A stretch of DNA of 64,000 nt from Thiosocius sp963808165. Its GTDB lineage: Bacteria; Pseudomonadota; Gammaproteobacteria; Chromatiales; Chromatiaceae. Within the stretch, counting starts at the first letter, position 1. Each line of letters opens with the position of its first letter. The notes under the pieces were generated by a model, which had not been told where the DNA came from, ran no database searches, and saw nothing but the letters and a program-made list of their open reading frames with translations. The translations under genes and the position numbers were made by a program. Below, piece by piece: positions 18,379-27,864 of this stretch. The DNA lies in contig CAWEET010000021.1 in the NCBI GenBank assembly GCA_963808165.1, positions 504,863-568,862 of the forward strand, in the 5' to 3' direction.

Positions 18379-19464
18379 ATGTCCCGTGTTTATAATTTCA
18401 GTGCCGGCCCGGCCGCGCTGCCGGAAGACGTCCTGAAACAGGCCCAGGCCGAGATGCTCGACTGGCACGGCTCGGGGATGTCGGTGATGGAGATGAGCCA
18501 TCGCGGCAAGGAATTCATGTCGATCGCCGCCGAGGCGGAGGCCGACTTGCGCGAACTGATGGGCGTGCCGTCGAACTACAAGGTACTGTTCCTGCAGGGT
18601 GGCGCCTCGAGCCAGTTTGCGATGATCCCGATGAACCTGATCGGTCGAACCGGCAAGGCCGATTATTTTCGTACCGGCTCCTGGTCGAAAAAGGCCATCG
18701 CCGAGGCGAAACGCTACGGTGACGTCGCTGTCACGGTCGACCGTGAGGTCGAGGGCAAATTCACCAGCGCCCCGGCGCCTGATGGTTTCGTTGTCTCGGG
18801 GGATGCGGCCTATGTGCACTACACGCCCAACGAGACCATCGAGGGCGTCGAGTTTTCCTATGTGCCCCAGACCGGCGATGTGCCGCTGGTCGCTGACATG
18901 TCATCGACCATTCTCTCGCGCCCGATCGATGTGTCGCGCTTTGGTCTGATCTATGCGGGCGCGCAGAAGAACATCGGGCCCGCCGGTCTGACCCTGGTCA
19001 TCCTGCACGAGGATCTGATGGGCAGCCCGCTGGACGCTACGCCGACCATGTTCAACTATGCGACGCAGGCAGATGCCGAATCGATGTACAACACGCCGCC
19101 CACATACGGCTGGTATCTCGCCGGGCTGGTGTTCAAATGGCTCAAGCAGAAGGGTGGTCTCCAGGGGATGGCCGACATCAACCAGCGCAAGGCCGGGATG
19201 TTGTATGACGCGATCGACAGCTCGGATTTCTACGCCAACCCGGTCGCTCCGGATTGCCGCTCATGGATGAACGTCCCTTTCACCCTGGCCGATCCCTCGC
19301 TGGACGCCGAGTTCCTGAAGCAGGCCGGCGAGGCGGGATTGAAAACCTTGAAGGGACACCGGTCGGTCGGCGGTATGCGGGCGAGTATCTACAACGCGAT
19401 GCCGGAACAGGGCGTGAAGACCTTGGTCGATTTCATGTCCGAGTTCGAGCGTACCCGGGGTTGA
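18379..19464 (+). CDS. serC: Phosphoserine aminotransferase
   Basis: 361 residues. It transaminates 3-phosphohydroxypyruvate in serine synthesis and also acts in pyridoxal phosphate synthesis. F-S-A-G-P-A-A-L-P at the N-terminus, H-R-G-K near 34, L-Q-G-G-A-S near 73, and the pyridoxal lysine in Y-A-G-A-Q-K-N-I-G near 194 are visible. It follows gyrA by 196 bases and precedes serA. Both serine-pathway steps are therefore encoded side by side. Confidence 0.97.
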   Translation: MSRVYNFSAGPAALPEDVLKQAQAEMLDWHGSGMSVMEMSHRGKEFMSIAAEAEADLRELMGVPSNYKVLFLQGGASSQFAMIPMNLIGRTGKADYFRTGSWSKKAIAEAKRYGDVAVTVDREVEGKFTSAPAPDGFVVSGDAAYVHYTPNETIEGVEFSYVPQTGDVPLVADMSSTILSRPIDVSRFGLIYAGAQKNIGPAGLTLVILHEDLMGSPLDATPTMFNYATQADAESMYNTPPTYGWYLAGLVFKWLKQKGGLQGMADINQRKAGMLYDAIDSSDFYANPVAPDCRSWMNVPFTLADPSLDAEFLKQAGEAGLKTLKGHRSVGGMRASIYNAMPEQGVKTLVDFMSEFERTRG

Positions 19465-19568
19465 TTCGGCGCTGAGCCGAGGATTGCATCCGGTGGCGCA
19501 CCTTGCAGGCAGCCACCCGATCCCTGCCGCGCACGTCGGATGCCAAAGATAAGCAAGCAGGCGGAACC

Positions 19569-20750
19569 ATGTACAAGATTCAGACATTGAACAATATCTC
19601 GGCCGTCGGTCTGGACCGTTTTCCACGGGACAGTTACGAGGTCGCCTCGGAGATGACCCACCCGGATGCCATCCTGGTGCGCTCGGCCAAGATGCACGAC
19701 CTGCAGTTGCCGGACTCGGTCAGGGCGATCGGTCGCGCCGGTGCCGGCGTCAACAACATCCCTGTCGATGCGATGACGGCCGTCGGCATCCCGGTGTTCA
19801 ACGCGCCCGGTGCCAACGCCAATGCGGTAAAGGAACTGGTCGTGGCGGGGATGCTGATGGCGGCACGCAACATCGGCCAGGCGTGGCGTTTCGCGACCGC
19901 TTTGAGCGGTGAAGACACGGCGATCAATCAAAACGTGGAGGCGGGCAAGAAGAACTTCGTCGGATTCGAGTTGCCGGGTCGAACGCTGGGCGTCGTCGGC
20001 CTGGGGGCAATCGGTGTCAAGGTTGCGAATGCTGCCCGCGCGCTGGGGATGAAGGTCGTCGGTTACGATCCGACCATCACCGTGCGCGCGGCCTGGGCGC
20101 TCGATTCGGACGTGGAGCAGGCGCTGTCGGTGGATGACCTCGTGGCCCGTTCCGATTTCATCACCTTTCATGTGCCCCTGACCGACAAGACGCGCGGCAT
20201 GATCAATGCCGATCGTCTCAAGCTGATGAAAAAGCGCGGTGTGCTGTTGAACTTCGCGCGCAACGGGATCATCGATGACGAGGCCGTGGTTGCCGCGCTG
20301 AATGAAGGCCGGCTGTACGCCTATGTCTGTGATTTTCCGAGCAACCTGTTGAAGGACCACCCCCGCGTGATCACCCTGCCGCACCTCGGCGCATCGACTG
20401 CCGAGGCCGAGGAGAACTGTGCGGTGATGGTCGCGGATCAGGTCCGTGACTGGCTGGAGAATGGCAACGTCAGCCATTCGGTCAATTTCCCCGAGATCGG
20501 TCTGCCGCGTACCGAGGACGGCCACCGCATCGCCGTCGTCAACAGCAACGTCCCGAACATGCTGGGACAGATCTCCACCGACCTGGCGGAGGCCGGCCTC
20601 AATATCATCGACATGCTGAATAAGTCGCGCGGCGATATTGCCGTGACACTGATCGATGTGGACGGGCCACCGTCCGAGCAGGCAATTCAACGGATCGCCG
20701 ATATCGACGGGGTGCTCTCGGTGCGCTGCCTGGGCTGTGATGTCGCTTAG
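19569..20750 (+). CDS. serA: D-3-phosphoglycerate dehydrogenase, ACT-containing
   Basis: 393 residues. It oxidises 3-phosphoglycerate, the entry step of serine synthesis. G-R-A-G-A-G-V-N-N-I and the NAD-binding G-V-V-G-L-G-A-I-G-V-K are present. The catalytic arginine lies in N-F-A-R-N-G and the histidine in L-P-H-L-G-A-S-T. A C-terminal ACT domain (from about 315, V-V-N-S-N-V-P-N-M-L-G-Q) should sense serine. The frame opens at 19503, but M-Y-K-I-Q-T at 19569 matches the family start. Confidence 0.95.
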   Translation: MYKIQTLNNISAVGLDRFPRDSYEVASEMTHPDAILVRSAKMHDLQLPDSVRAIGRAGAGVNNIPVDAMTAVGIPVFNAPGANANAVKELVVAGMLMAARNIGQAWRFATALSGEDTAINQNVEAGKKNFVGFELPGRTLGVVGLGAIGVKVANAARALGMKVVGYDPTITVRAAWALDSDVEQALSVDDLVARSDFITFHVPLTDKTRGMINADRLKLMKKRGVLLNFARNGIIDDEAVVAALNEGRLYAYVCDFPSNLLKDHPRVITLPHLGASTAEAEENCAVMVADQVRDWLENGNVSHSVNFPEIGLPRTEDGHRIAVVNSNVPNMLGQISTDLAEAGLNIIDMLNKSRGDIAVTLIDVDGPPSEQAIQRIADIDGVLSVRCLGCDVA

Positions 20751-20856
20751 GAACAGGTATTTGCGTCATCGGTGGAGCTTGCTTCGGCACTGGCGCGCCG
20801 GCGGATTCGCCTGCTGGTCAAGTCAGTCCCATTGGGGTTAGCGTTACAATGCGCCC

Positions 20857-21942
20857 ATGACTGAAGAACAGCAACTCGCGCAGATCCGTGACCGGATCGA
20901 CGACCTCGACCGGCAGATACAAGACCTGCTGAATGCGCGCGCACAAGCCGCCAGGGAGGTGGCCGAGATCAAGCTGGCTTCGGGCGAAGACGCGGTCTTC
21001 TACCGGCCCGAGCGCGAGGCGATGGTGTTGCGCATGGTCAAGGAGCGCAATGCAGGTCCGTTGGGCGCGGAGGCAATGGCGCGCCTGTTTCGCGAGATCA
21101 TGTCGGAGTGCCTGGCGCTGGAACTCCCGCTCAAGATCAGCTACCTGGGGCCGGAGGGGACCTTCACCCAGGCGGCGGCGCTCAAGCATTTCGGTCACGC
21201 AGTCACGACTGTACCGATGGCCGCGATCTCGGACGTGTTCCAGGAAGTCGAAAGCGGCGGCTGCCACTATGGTGTCGTACCGGTCGAGAATTCGAGCGAG
21301 GGCGTGGTCAGCCACACCCTGGACATGTTTCTGAACTCGCCGCTGAAAATCTGTGGCGAAGTCACCTTGCGCATTCATCACAACCTGATGGGCAAGGACG
21401 CCGATCTGGGTAATCTGAAGATGATCTATTCGCACCAGCAGTCGCTGGCGCAGTGCCGTGGCTGGCTCGACCGCCATCTGCCGCTGGTGGAGCGGACGCC
21501 GGTCGGCAGCAATGCCGAGGCGGCGCAACGTGCGGCGAAGGTCGCACATTCTGCTGCGATTGCCGGGGCGACTGCGGCCGAGTTGTATGGCCTGCGTGTG
21601 CTCGCCCCGAACATCGAAGACGAAGCCGGCAACACCACACGCTTTCTGGTGGTTGGACAGCAGGCAGTGCCGGCCTCCGGCGACGACAAGACCAGCCTGC
21701 TGCTGTCGACCCGAAACGAGGCCGGCGGTCTGTACCGTTTGCTGGCACCTCTCGCCGAGCACGGCATCAGCATGACGCGGATTGAATCGCGTCCCTCACG
21801 CCGCGGTCACTGGGACTACGTGTTCTTCGTCGACATCAATGGCCACCGCGATGATTCCAAGGTGACCAATGCGCTGGCGATACTGAAACAGCAGGCGGGT
21901 ATGTTCAAGGAACTGGGCTCTTATCCCAAGGCGGTGCTGTAG
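20857..21942 (+). CDS. pheA: Bifunctional chorismate mutase / prephenate dehydratase
   Basis: 361 residues. An AroQ-type chorismate mutase occupies about 1-90 (I-R-D-R-I-D-D-L-D-R-Q-I). It is followed by prephenate dehydratase (Y-L-G-P-E-G-T-F-T-Q, then G-V-V-P-V-E-N-S-S-E-G-V-V and the catalytic T-T-R-F near 245). A C-terminal ACT domain carries the phenylalanine-binding E-S-R-P-S-R. It makes phenylpyruvate from chorismate. The TAG stop shares one base with the GTG of hisC. Confidence 0.97.
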   Translation: MTEEQQLAQIRDRIDDLDRQIQDLLNARAQAAREVAEIKLASGEDAVFYRPEREAMVLRMVKERNAGPLGAEAMARLFREIMSECLALELPLKISYLGPEGTFTQAAALKHFGHAVTTVPMAAISDVFQEVESGGCHYGVVPVENSSEGVVSHTLDMFLNSPLKICGEVTLRIHHNLMGKDADLGNLKMIYSHQQSLAQCRGWLDRHLPLVERTPVGSNAEAAQRAAKVAHSAAIAGATAAELYGLRVLAPNIEDEAGNTTRFLVVGQQAVPASGDDKTSLLLSTRNEAGGLYRLLAPLAEHGISMTRIESRPSRRGHWDYVFFVDINGHRDDSKVTNALAILKQQAGMFKELGSYPKAVL

Positions 21943-23039
21943 TGGCCAACAGATTTCTCGGCCAGGCTGCGCCCGGACTGGCAGCCCTGAGACCCTATGT
22001 GCCGGGCAAGCCGCTATCGGAGCTGGAGCGCGAGTTGGGGATCAGCGGCTCGATCAAGCTGGCGTCGAACGAGAACCCGCTCGGCCCCAGCCCGCGGGTG
22101 CGTGCGGCGCTCGAGGCGCAGATCGTCGATGTCGCGCGGTATCCGGACGGCGCCGCCTATGAACTGCGCCAGGTACTGGCCCGGCGTCACGCCGTCGAAC
22201 CCGCCTGCGTCACCGTCGGCAATGGCTCGAATGATGTGCTGGACATGATCGCCCGTGCGTTTCTGTGGGCGGGGCGGGAGAGTCTGTTCTCGCAATATGC
22301 CTTTGCGGTATATCCGATCAGCAGCGCAGCCGTGGGCGCGACGCCGCGCATCGCGCCGGCGCTCGATTACGGACACGATCTGGCGGCCATGCGCGGGATG
22401 ATCAACGCCGATACCGGCGTCGTCTGGATCGCCAACCCGAACAATCCGACCGGGACACGGCTGGGTGGCCCGGCGTTGCGGGGTTTCATCGAGGATGTCC
22501 CGTCGGATGTCATCATCGTGGTCGACGAGGCGTATTTTGAGTATGTCCAGGCCGGCGATCATCCCGATGCGAGCCAGTGGCTCGCTGAGTTTCCTAATCT
22601 GGTCGTGACCCGGACCTTCTCGAAGGCCTATGGGCTGGCGGCCCTGCGCGTCGGTTATGGACTGTCGCACCCGGATGTCGGCGATCTGCTCAACCGAGTG
22701 CGACAGCCGTTCAATGTCGACAGCTTCGCGCAGGCTGCTGCACTCGCCGCGCTCGAGGACGAGGAATTTCTGCATCGTTCGGTGGCGTTGAACGATCGGG
22801 GCATGCGGCAGCTGGTCGAGGGCGTGTCCCGGCTTGGGCTGGGTTTCATCCCGTCGGCGGGCAACTTTCTCACGATTGATCTGGGCCGGGATGCCGGCCC
22901 GGTGGACCAGGCGCTGTTGCGCCTGGGCGTCGTCACGCGACCGATCGCCAGCTACGGGCTGCCGGATCATCTGCGTGTGAGCATCGGTCTGCCCGAGGAA
23001 AACGCTCGTTTCCTTGCCGCGCTGGAGCAGGTCATTTGA
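21942..23039 (+). CDS. hisC: Histidinol-phosphate / aromatic aminotransferase
   Basis: 365 residues, fold-type I pyridoxal phosphate enzyme. Visible motifs are A-S-N-E-N-P-L-G-P-S, N-P-N-N-P-T-G-T, D-E-A-Y-F-E-Y, the pyridoxal lysine in T-F-S-K-A-Y-G-L-A, and R-V-G-Y-G. It starts at a GTG overlapping the pheA stop. Placement between pheA and tyrA suggests the HisC2 role, transaminating aromatic 2-oxo acids as well as or instead of histidinol phosphate. Confidence 0.95.
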   Translation: MANRFLGQAAPGLAALRPYVPGKPLSELERELGISGSIKLASNENPLGPSPRVRAALEAQIVDVARYPDGAAYELRQVLARRHAVEPACVTVGNGSNDVLDMIARAFLWAGRESLFSQYAFAVYPISSAAVGATPRIAPALDYGHDLAAMRGMINADTGVVWIANPNNPTGTRLGGPALRGFIEDVPSDVIIVVDEAYFEYVQAGDHPDASQWLAEFPNLVVTRTFSKAYGLAALRVGYGLSHPDVGDLLNRVRQPFNVDSFAQAAALAALEDEEFLHRSVALNDRGMRQLVEGVSRLGLGFIPSAGNFLTIDLGRDAGPVDQALLRLGVVTRPIASYGLPDHLRVSIGLPEENARFLAALEQVI

Positions 23040-23911
23040 GCCTTGCGATCCGCCGGCTGGCTGTCATCGGCGTCGGCCTGATCGGTGGTTCCCTGGCGCG
23101 TGCGCTGCGTGCTGCCGGTCTGGTCGACGAGATCGTCGGATGCGGTCGTGGCCGGGCGAACCTCGAAGAAGCCGTCGCGCTCGGTGTCATAGACCGTTAC
23201 ACGCACGATATCGGCGATGCGGTGCGCGATGCCGATATGGTGTTTCTCGCGGTGCCCCTCGGGGCGATGCGCGAGGCCTTCGCCGCGATGCGGGCGACGC
23301 TGCCGCCCGATGCGCTGATCACCGATGGTGGCAGTGCCAAGGGCAGCGTCGTTGCCGACTGTCGCAGCGCTGCACCCGAGCTGCTCGCCCGCTTCGTGCC
23401 CGGCCATCCGATTGCCGGCAACGAGCGCAACGGCGTCGCTGCGTCACTGGCCGGGCTCTTCCGCGATCGGCGGGTGATCCTGACGCCGCTGCCGCAGAAC
23501 GATGTCGCTGCGGTGGCGCGCGTCAGCGCGATGTGGCAGGCCTGCGGGGCCCAGGTGATGGAGATGTCCGTGCAGCATCACGACGAGGTGCTGGCCGCGA
23601 CCAGCCACCTGCCGCACATGCTGGCCTTCGGCCTGGTGGATATGCTCGCGCGCATGAAGGAGAACGATGAGATCTTTCTCTACGCAGCGGGCGGCTTCCG
23701 TGACTTCACTCGGATTGCCTCGAGCAACCCGGTGATGTGGCGCGACATCTGTATCGCCAATCGCGAGGCCCTGAGCCCGATGCTGGCGGCGTTCGCCGAA
23801 GAGATGGGCGAACTGGCGCGCAGCATCGGCGAGGCCGACGCCGACCATCTGCTGGCGATATTCGAGCGCGCCAAGGCGGCGCGCGACCGCTATGTGGATG
23901 GCCTGAAATAG
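23036..23911 (+). CDS. tyrA: Prephenate dehydrogenase
   Basis: 291 residues. An N-terminal Rossmann fold (V-I-G-V-G-L-I-G-G-S-L-A), then D-G-G-S-A-K-G and the substrate-binding P-G-H-P-I-A-G-N-E-R-N-G. It starts at TTG 23036 overlapping the hisC stop, so pheA-hisC-tyrA are translationally coupled. In Pseudomonas tyrA is fused to or followed by aroA, then cmk and rpsA. Here the run stops and a convergent gene follows, marking a synteny break. Confidence 0.95.
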   Translation: MSLAIRRLAVIGVGLIGGSLARALRAAGLVDEIVGCGRGRANLEEAVALGVIDRYTHDIGDAVRDADMVFLAVPLGAMREAFAAMRATLPPDALITDGGSAKGSVVADCRSAAPELLARFVPGHPIAGNERNGVAASLAGLFRDRRVILTPLPQNDVAAVARVSAMWQACGAQVMEMSVQHHDEVLAATSHLPHMLAFGLVDMLARMKENDEIFLYAAGGFRDFTRIASSNPVMWRDICIANREALSPMLAAFAEEMGELARSIGEADADHLLAIFERAKAARDRYVDGLK

Positions 23912-23912
23912 G

Positions 23913-23932
23913 CGAAAACCGCCCGGTTTTCG
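23913..23932 (+). terminator. Terminator hairpin after tyrA
   Basis: Perfect 8-bp stem CGAAAACC-GCCC-GGTTTTCG beginning two bases after the tyrA stop. The descending arm carries TTTT. The T content lies inside the stem rather than after it, so strength is moderate. Its position at the end of the aromatic operon supports the call. Confidence 0.65.
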
Positions 23933-23933
23933 T

Positions 23934-24104
23934 TGGGCGACTGTTCGGCAGGCACGGCCGGCCCTGCGTCGGTGTCGGTGTTGGGTCGTGCGCCAGGGTC
24001 GCTCCGGGCCCCGCCGGACATCTCCCCGAATGGTAGGTCGGGCTGCGCCCGACGGGCCGGCATACCTGCTGGGCGATCCTTCGGCAGGCACAGCCAGCCC
24101 TACG
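23934..24104. repeat. REP-like block between convergent tyrA and the LMF gene
   Basis: Two imperfect 35-base direct copies (23934-23968 and 24070-24104), each TGGGCGA, then TTCGGCAGGCAC, then GCCAGCCCT or GCCGGCCCT. They flank a perfect hairpin GTCGGGC-TGC-GCCCGAC at 24037-24053 preceded by GTAG. The hairpin resembles REP elements found at gene ends in many gammaproteobacteria. The second copy runs into the stop codon of the convergent gene. Confidence 0.6.
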
Positions 24105-25626
24105 GTCTGCGCGGAGGCACGTTGGGAAACTCGCCGAGGAACTCGGCATGCCACACCTGGTCCGTTAGTTCGCGTTCCTGCCGAGTGCTGAAGCGGTAGC
24201 GGTAGGACAGCACCCGTAGAAAACGTGGCCCCTGGTCGGGGAACGGATTGTGTCGCAGCAGACCCGTGACCTCGGCCGTGTTTTGATGCAGTTGCCAGAG
24301 AAAACGCTCGAACCACGGGCGCATCGCCGGATTCTGCGGCGCAACGAACCATATCATCCAGTCGAGCCGCGGATGCAGCGGCACAATGAAAGCAGGGCGC
24401 TCATCCGTGTCATTCGGTTTGTAGCGAAACCGGTAGGACCGCCATGTGCGCCCGTCGTTGCTGCCCTGAATCACCAGTTCCTGGCGCTCGGTCTGCATGT
24501 TGGGGAAGATATGATAGACGTTGGCCAGACCCCAGCCATGTACCCAGCTGACCGCGTCGGACCAGGCGTGATCGTTGCGCCGATCCGTGACGAATTGGTA
24601 AATGGCAAGGCTGCTGCTGAGCAGCAGCAGCGCGCCGGCCAGCGGTAGCAGCACGTTGGTCAGCAGGCTGCGCGCAGGTTGCCTGATGCGATGGATCAGC
24701 CAGTCGGGTACGAGATGCCCGATGGCGCGATCGTCGAGCAGAAACAGGCACAGGGCGATCGTCAGCAGATTGATGAAGTTGTGATTGCTGGTCAGGATGA
24801 TCAGCACCTGGATCGTGATCGTCGCCAGCGCGGCGAACAGGCGGAACGGGCGTGGCAGAAAAATGAAGAAGGGCACCACGAGCTCGACGAACAAGGTGGC
24901 CCCGGTGCCGCCCCGCAACACCCAATCCGGCAGCTGGTGAGCGTACCAGGAGCCCATGTGCGGCAGCGGCTGGGTCTCGAAGTAGTGATTCAGCGTGGTC
25001 AGGCCGCGCCACGACGGGTCTTCGCTGAGGATCTTTGACAGGCCGGACAGGAAGCGCAGGCGAAACAGCAGCCAGTGAAACAGAAACACCAGCAGTCGGC
25101 TCGGGCCGGCGGTCAGGAATATTGACAGGAATCCGGCCTCGAGCAGCAGATAGTCCCACTGGAAATTGAAAAAGATCTGCCCGACCCGAAACAGCGAGAG
25201 ATAGAGCACGAACAGCAGTACCGTGGACAGTAGCGGTCGCCAGCCGATCAGCAACAGTACCGACAGGACACAACCGGCGTAGGCGGCGCCGAGCAGCGTG
25301 CTGTCGCGATGGTCGATCCAGAACAGTGTGGGTACACGGATCCAGCGCTTGTCGCCGAAGTGCTGCTCCAGTCGCACCAGGTGATCGGCGGCCGGCAGGA
25401 TGCCGTTTTCCCCGATCAGTCCGGTGATCTCCAGCGCGCTGGATACGAAGGCCGCCAGATAGATCAGCGCGATCAGGCGCAGAAACAACCAGGCCGTGAG
25501 CCGGTAGCGGTCGTCGGGCTGCAAGAGCCCGCTGAACAGATGCGTGGGTGACGGGAGTCGCACGGCGGCTCGCTGGTACCTGGTTTTCTGGCTGCAATGG
25601 TAGGTAAGAGCCAGCCGCTGCGCCAT
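24100..25626 (-). CDS. Lipase maturation factor (LMF1) family membrane protein
   Basis: 508 residues with about eight hydrophobic helices between about 45 and 365, then a soluble C-terminal domain of about 140 residues. The hallmark S-W-R-G-L-T-T-L-N-H-Y-F-E-T-Q and P-H-M-G-S-W-Y-A-H near 225-250 identify the LMF family, best known from animal endoplasmic reticulum. The bacterial role is unestablished. The start is uncertain, because no good ribosome binding site precedes 25626. Confidence 0.85.
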   Translation of the reverse strand: MAQRLALTYHCSQKTRYQRAAVRLPSPTHLFSGLLQPDDRYRLTAWLFLRLIALIYLAAFVSSALEITGLIGENGILPAADHLVRLEQHFGDKRWIRVPTLFWIDHRDSTLLGAAYAGCVLSVLLLIGWRPLLSTVLLFVLYLSLFRVGQIFFNFQWDYLLLEAGFLSIFLTAGPSRLLVFLFHWLLFRLRFLSGLSKILSEDPSWRGLTTLNHYFETQPLPHMGSWYAHQLPDWVLRGGTGATLFVELVVPFFIFLPRPFRLFAALATITIQVLIILTSNHNFINLLTIALCLFLLDDRAIGHLVPDWLIHRIRQPARSLLTNVLLPLAGALLLLSSSLAIYQFVTDRRNDHAWSDAVSWVHGWGLANVYHIFPNMQTERQELVIQGSNDGRTWRSYRFRYKPNDTDERPAFIVPLHPRLDWMIWFVAPQNPAMRPWFERFLWQLHQNTAEVTGLLRHNPFPDQGPRFLRVLSYRYRFSTRQERELTDQVWHAEFLGEFPNVPPRRP

Positions 25627-25856
25627 CGGTGCGGCGACTCAGGCCCGGTCGCGCAACCTGCCCCCATGATACTCGTCGACTTTACAACTTCAGAACTTAC
25701 TTGAGGTTTAGTGGTAGAAGCCCGATCTCAGAAAGTACATTCCTGGCAACGGATTCAGCCCGTAAGCTCAGCAAACACGTTAGATTGCTGGCGCGCCGAT
25801 GCGTCGCTCCGGTCCGTTATCTGAGCTTGGGCACGGGCCTTGCAGTGACGCCAGTC

Positions 25857-26687
25857 ATGACACGCCAGGGCATTAACACAGACCTCTCGCTACGGCTTGC
25901 CGGGACGCTCGCGGCCACCCTGATGTTATGCCTGCTGGTGGGCGGGCCCGCCTCGGCGGCAAGTCCGCTGAAGTCGGATCAACTGGCCGAAAGAGGTCTT
26001 CGATACCTGCACGGTGAAGGGGAAGCGCGTGATACCGATCGTGCGGTGGTCTATCTTTGCGCTGCCGCGCTGAAGCAACAGGGTATGGCGGCGTTCGAAC
26101 TCGGCTGGTTGTATTTTCAGGGGCGCGGCGTGCCGCAAGACGACGGGCTGGCAGCGGCCTGGTTGCGCGAAGCGCGGCGCCTGGGCGAAGAGGCCCCGCC
26201 CTGGATCACGGACAGCCTGGCCGCGGTCGAGTCCAAGCCGTTGCGCTGCGTTGCGAGCAACGGCCTGGACCTGCACCTGACCGACCCGCGGCGCGTCGAT
26301 TTGCTGATCGCGATCTACGAGATAGCGCCGCAGTACGAGCTGGATCCGGCCCTGGTTCGCGAGGTCGTGCGCGCCGAGTCGAACTTCAACCCGAAGGCGC
26401 GATCACCGCGCGGGGCGATCGGGTTGATGCAGCTGATTCCCTCGACGGCCAAGCGCTTCGGTGTTGCAGATCCGTTGGAGCCGATCGACAACCTGCATGG
26501 CGGCATGGCCTATCTGCGCTGGCTGCAGAACCGCTTCGACGGGGATGTCAGCTTGATGCTGGCCGGATATAACGCCGGCGAGGGGGCAGTGGAACGCCAC
26601 GGCGGCGTTCCGCCTTATGCCGAGACCCGCACATACGTCAAACGTATCCTGCAGCGCTACGGCGCCGCCGACTCTTTCGAGTCCTGA
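25857..26687 (+). CDS. Exported lytic transglycosylase with Sel1-like repeats
   Basis: 276 residues. A signal peptide (about 1-34, ending A-S-A-A-S) is followed by two Sel1-like helical repeats (A-E-R-G-L-R-Y-L-H-G-E-G and A-F-E-L-G-W-L-Y-F-Q-G-R-G-V). The SLT domain comes next, with catalytic glutamate in V-R-A-E-S-N-F-N, then G-A-I-G-L-M-Q-L-I-P and A-G-Y-N-A-G-E-G-A-V. It cleaves peptidoglycan glycan strands in the periplasm. The frame extends upstream to 25629, but M-T-R-Q-G at 25857 places the signal peptide at the N-terminus. The ribosome binding site there is weak. Confidence 0.85.
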   Translation: MTRQGINTDLSLRLAGTLAATLMLCLLVGGPASAASPLKSDQLAERGLRYLHGEGEARDTDRAVVYLCAAALKQQGMAAFELGWLYFQGRGVPQDDGLAAAWLREARRLGEEAPPWITDSLAAVESKPLRCVASNGLDLHLTDPRRVDLLIAIYEIAPQYELDPALVREVVRAESNFNPKARSPRGAIGLMQLIPSTAKRFGVADPLEPIDNLHGGMAYLRWLQNRFDGDVSLMLAGYNAGEGAVERHGGVPPYAETRTYVKRILQRYGAADSFES

Positions 26688-26964
26688 CCACGACCGACAA
26701 ACTATTCCGTCGTGCCGATACGGTTATTCGGCACCCCCACCGTTGCCGGCTTGCGCTATTTTCCTTAGTGAGCAGTTCGCATCGTTTCAGCAGGATCTGA
26801 AACGTGCCTGGCCCAGGTGCGCGAGTGTAGGGCCGGCCGTCGCCAGTGCGAACCAGTGCAACGCAGGTCCGGGTACCTTTCTGGCTCGCCCAAAGGGTCA
26901 TGCGAACTTCTGACTCGGGAGACTGGATTCTGCTTATCCCGGCAGACGCACCAAGAGGTGTTAC

Positions 26965-27864
26965 ATGATCGTAAGGGTTTGTACTTTCGTGCTCTGTTGC
27001 GCTTTGTCGCAGCCATTCTGGACGGTCCCGGCGCTGGCCGGCGACCTGTGGCATTTCGAACTCGAGCGCTCCAGCGCGACGCCGCTGTCGAACCCGCATG
27101 ACCTCAAGCTGTCTGCCGACGGACGACTGCTCTATGTCTCGGACGTTGGCTCCGGCCGCGTGGTCGTGCTTGATGCCGCGACGCTGGTGCTGGTCGACGC
27201 GATTGGAGCGGGCGAACTCAGCGGGCCGCACGACGTCGATATCGGTCCGGGTGGTTTGCTGTACATCGCGGATACGCACAATGGACGCGTCGTGAGCTAT
27301 CGCTTGGAAGGTACCCGGGGCGAGCTGGTCGGTCAGCTCAGCGAAGGCATGCGTGGACCGGAGGGGGTGCTGGTGCATCCGAATGGCATGATCTACGTTG
27401 CCGGCGCCTGGTCCAACAATGTGCTGGCCTTCCGCGACGGTCGACTCGTGCATGAACTGCGTGATCTGTCGGCCCCGCATGACCTGGAACTGGCCCCCGA
27501 CGGACGCATCTGGCTCGCCGACGCCGGCAACGACCGGATCCTGCTGCTGAGTGCGTCGCTCGAGGTGATCGATGAACTGTCGGGCCCGCCATACGATTTC
27601 GATGGCGTGCGCTATCTCGATGTGTTGCCGGACGGCACCCTGCTGGCGGCGGACAAATACAGCCACTCGATCAAGCTGATCAGCCCGGACGGCAGGCTTG
27701 CGGCGACCCTGGGCAGCGGCCGGCCCGGCCGGGGACCCGGGGTATTCACCACGCCGGAAGGCGTGGACAGCGCGGGCGATACCCTTTGGCTTGCGGATTC
27801 AGGCAATGACCGGATCGTCAAATACCGTTTCAAGCGCATGGTCCGCCAGGCCGTCGCTCAATAG
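26965..27864 (+). CDS. Exported NHL-repeat beta-propeller protein
   Basis: 299 residues. Signal peptide about 1-25, then five to six NHL-type blades. The recurring pattern is P-H-D-L, two or three residues, P-D-G, L-Y-V-S/A-D, N-R-I. Such propellers bind ligands or partners, and some are lyases. Nothing in the sequence defines the function. It stands alone after a 277-base gap and overlaps the convergent cyclic-nucleotide-binding gene by seven bases. Confidence 0.85.
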   Translation: MIVRVCTFVLCCALSQPFWTVPALAGDLWHFELERSSATPLSNPHDLKLSADGRLLYVSDVGSGRVVVLDAATLVLVDAIGAGELSGPHDVDIGPGGLLYIADTHNGRVVSYRLEGTRGELVGQLSEGMRGPEGVLVHPNGMIYVAGAWSNNVLAFRDGRLVHELRDLSAPHDLELAPDGRIWLADAGNDRILLLSASLEVIDELSGPPYDFDGVRYLDVLPDGTLLAADKYSHSIKLISPDGRLAATLGSGRPGRGPGVFTTPEGVDSAGDTLWLADSGNDRIVKYRFKRMVRQAVAQ

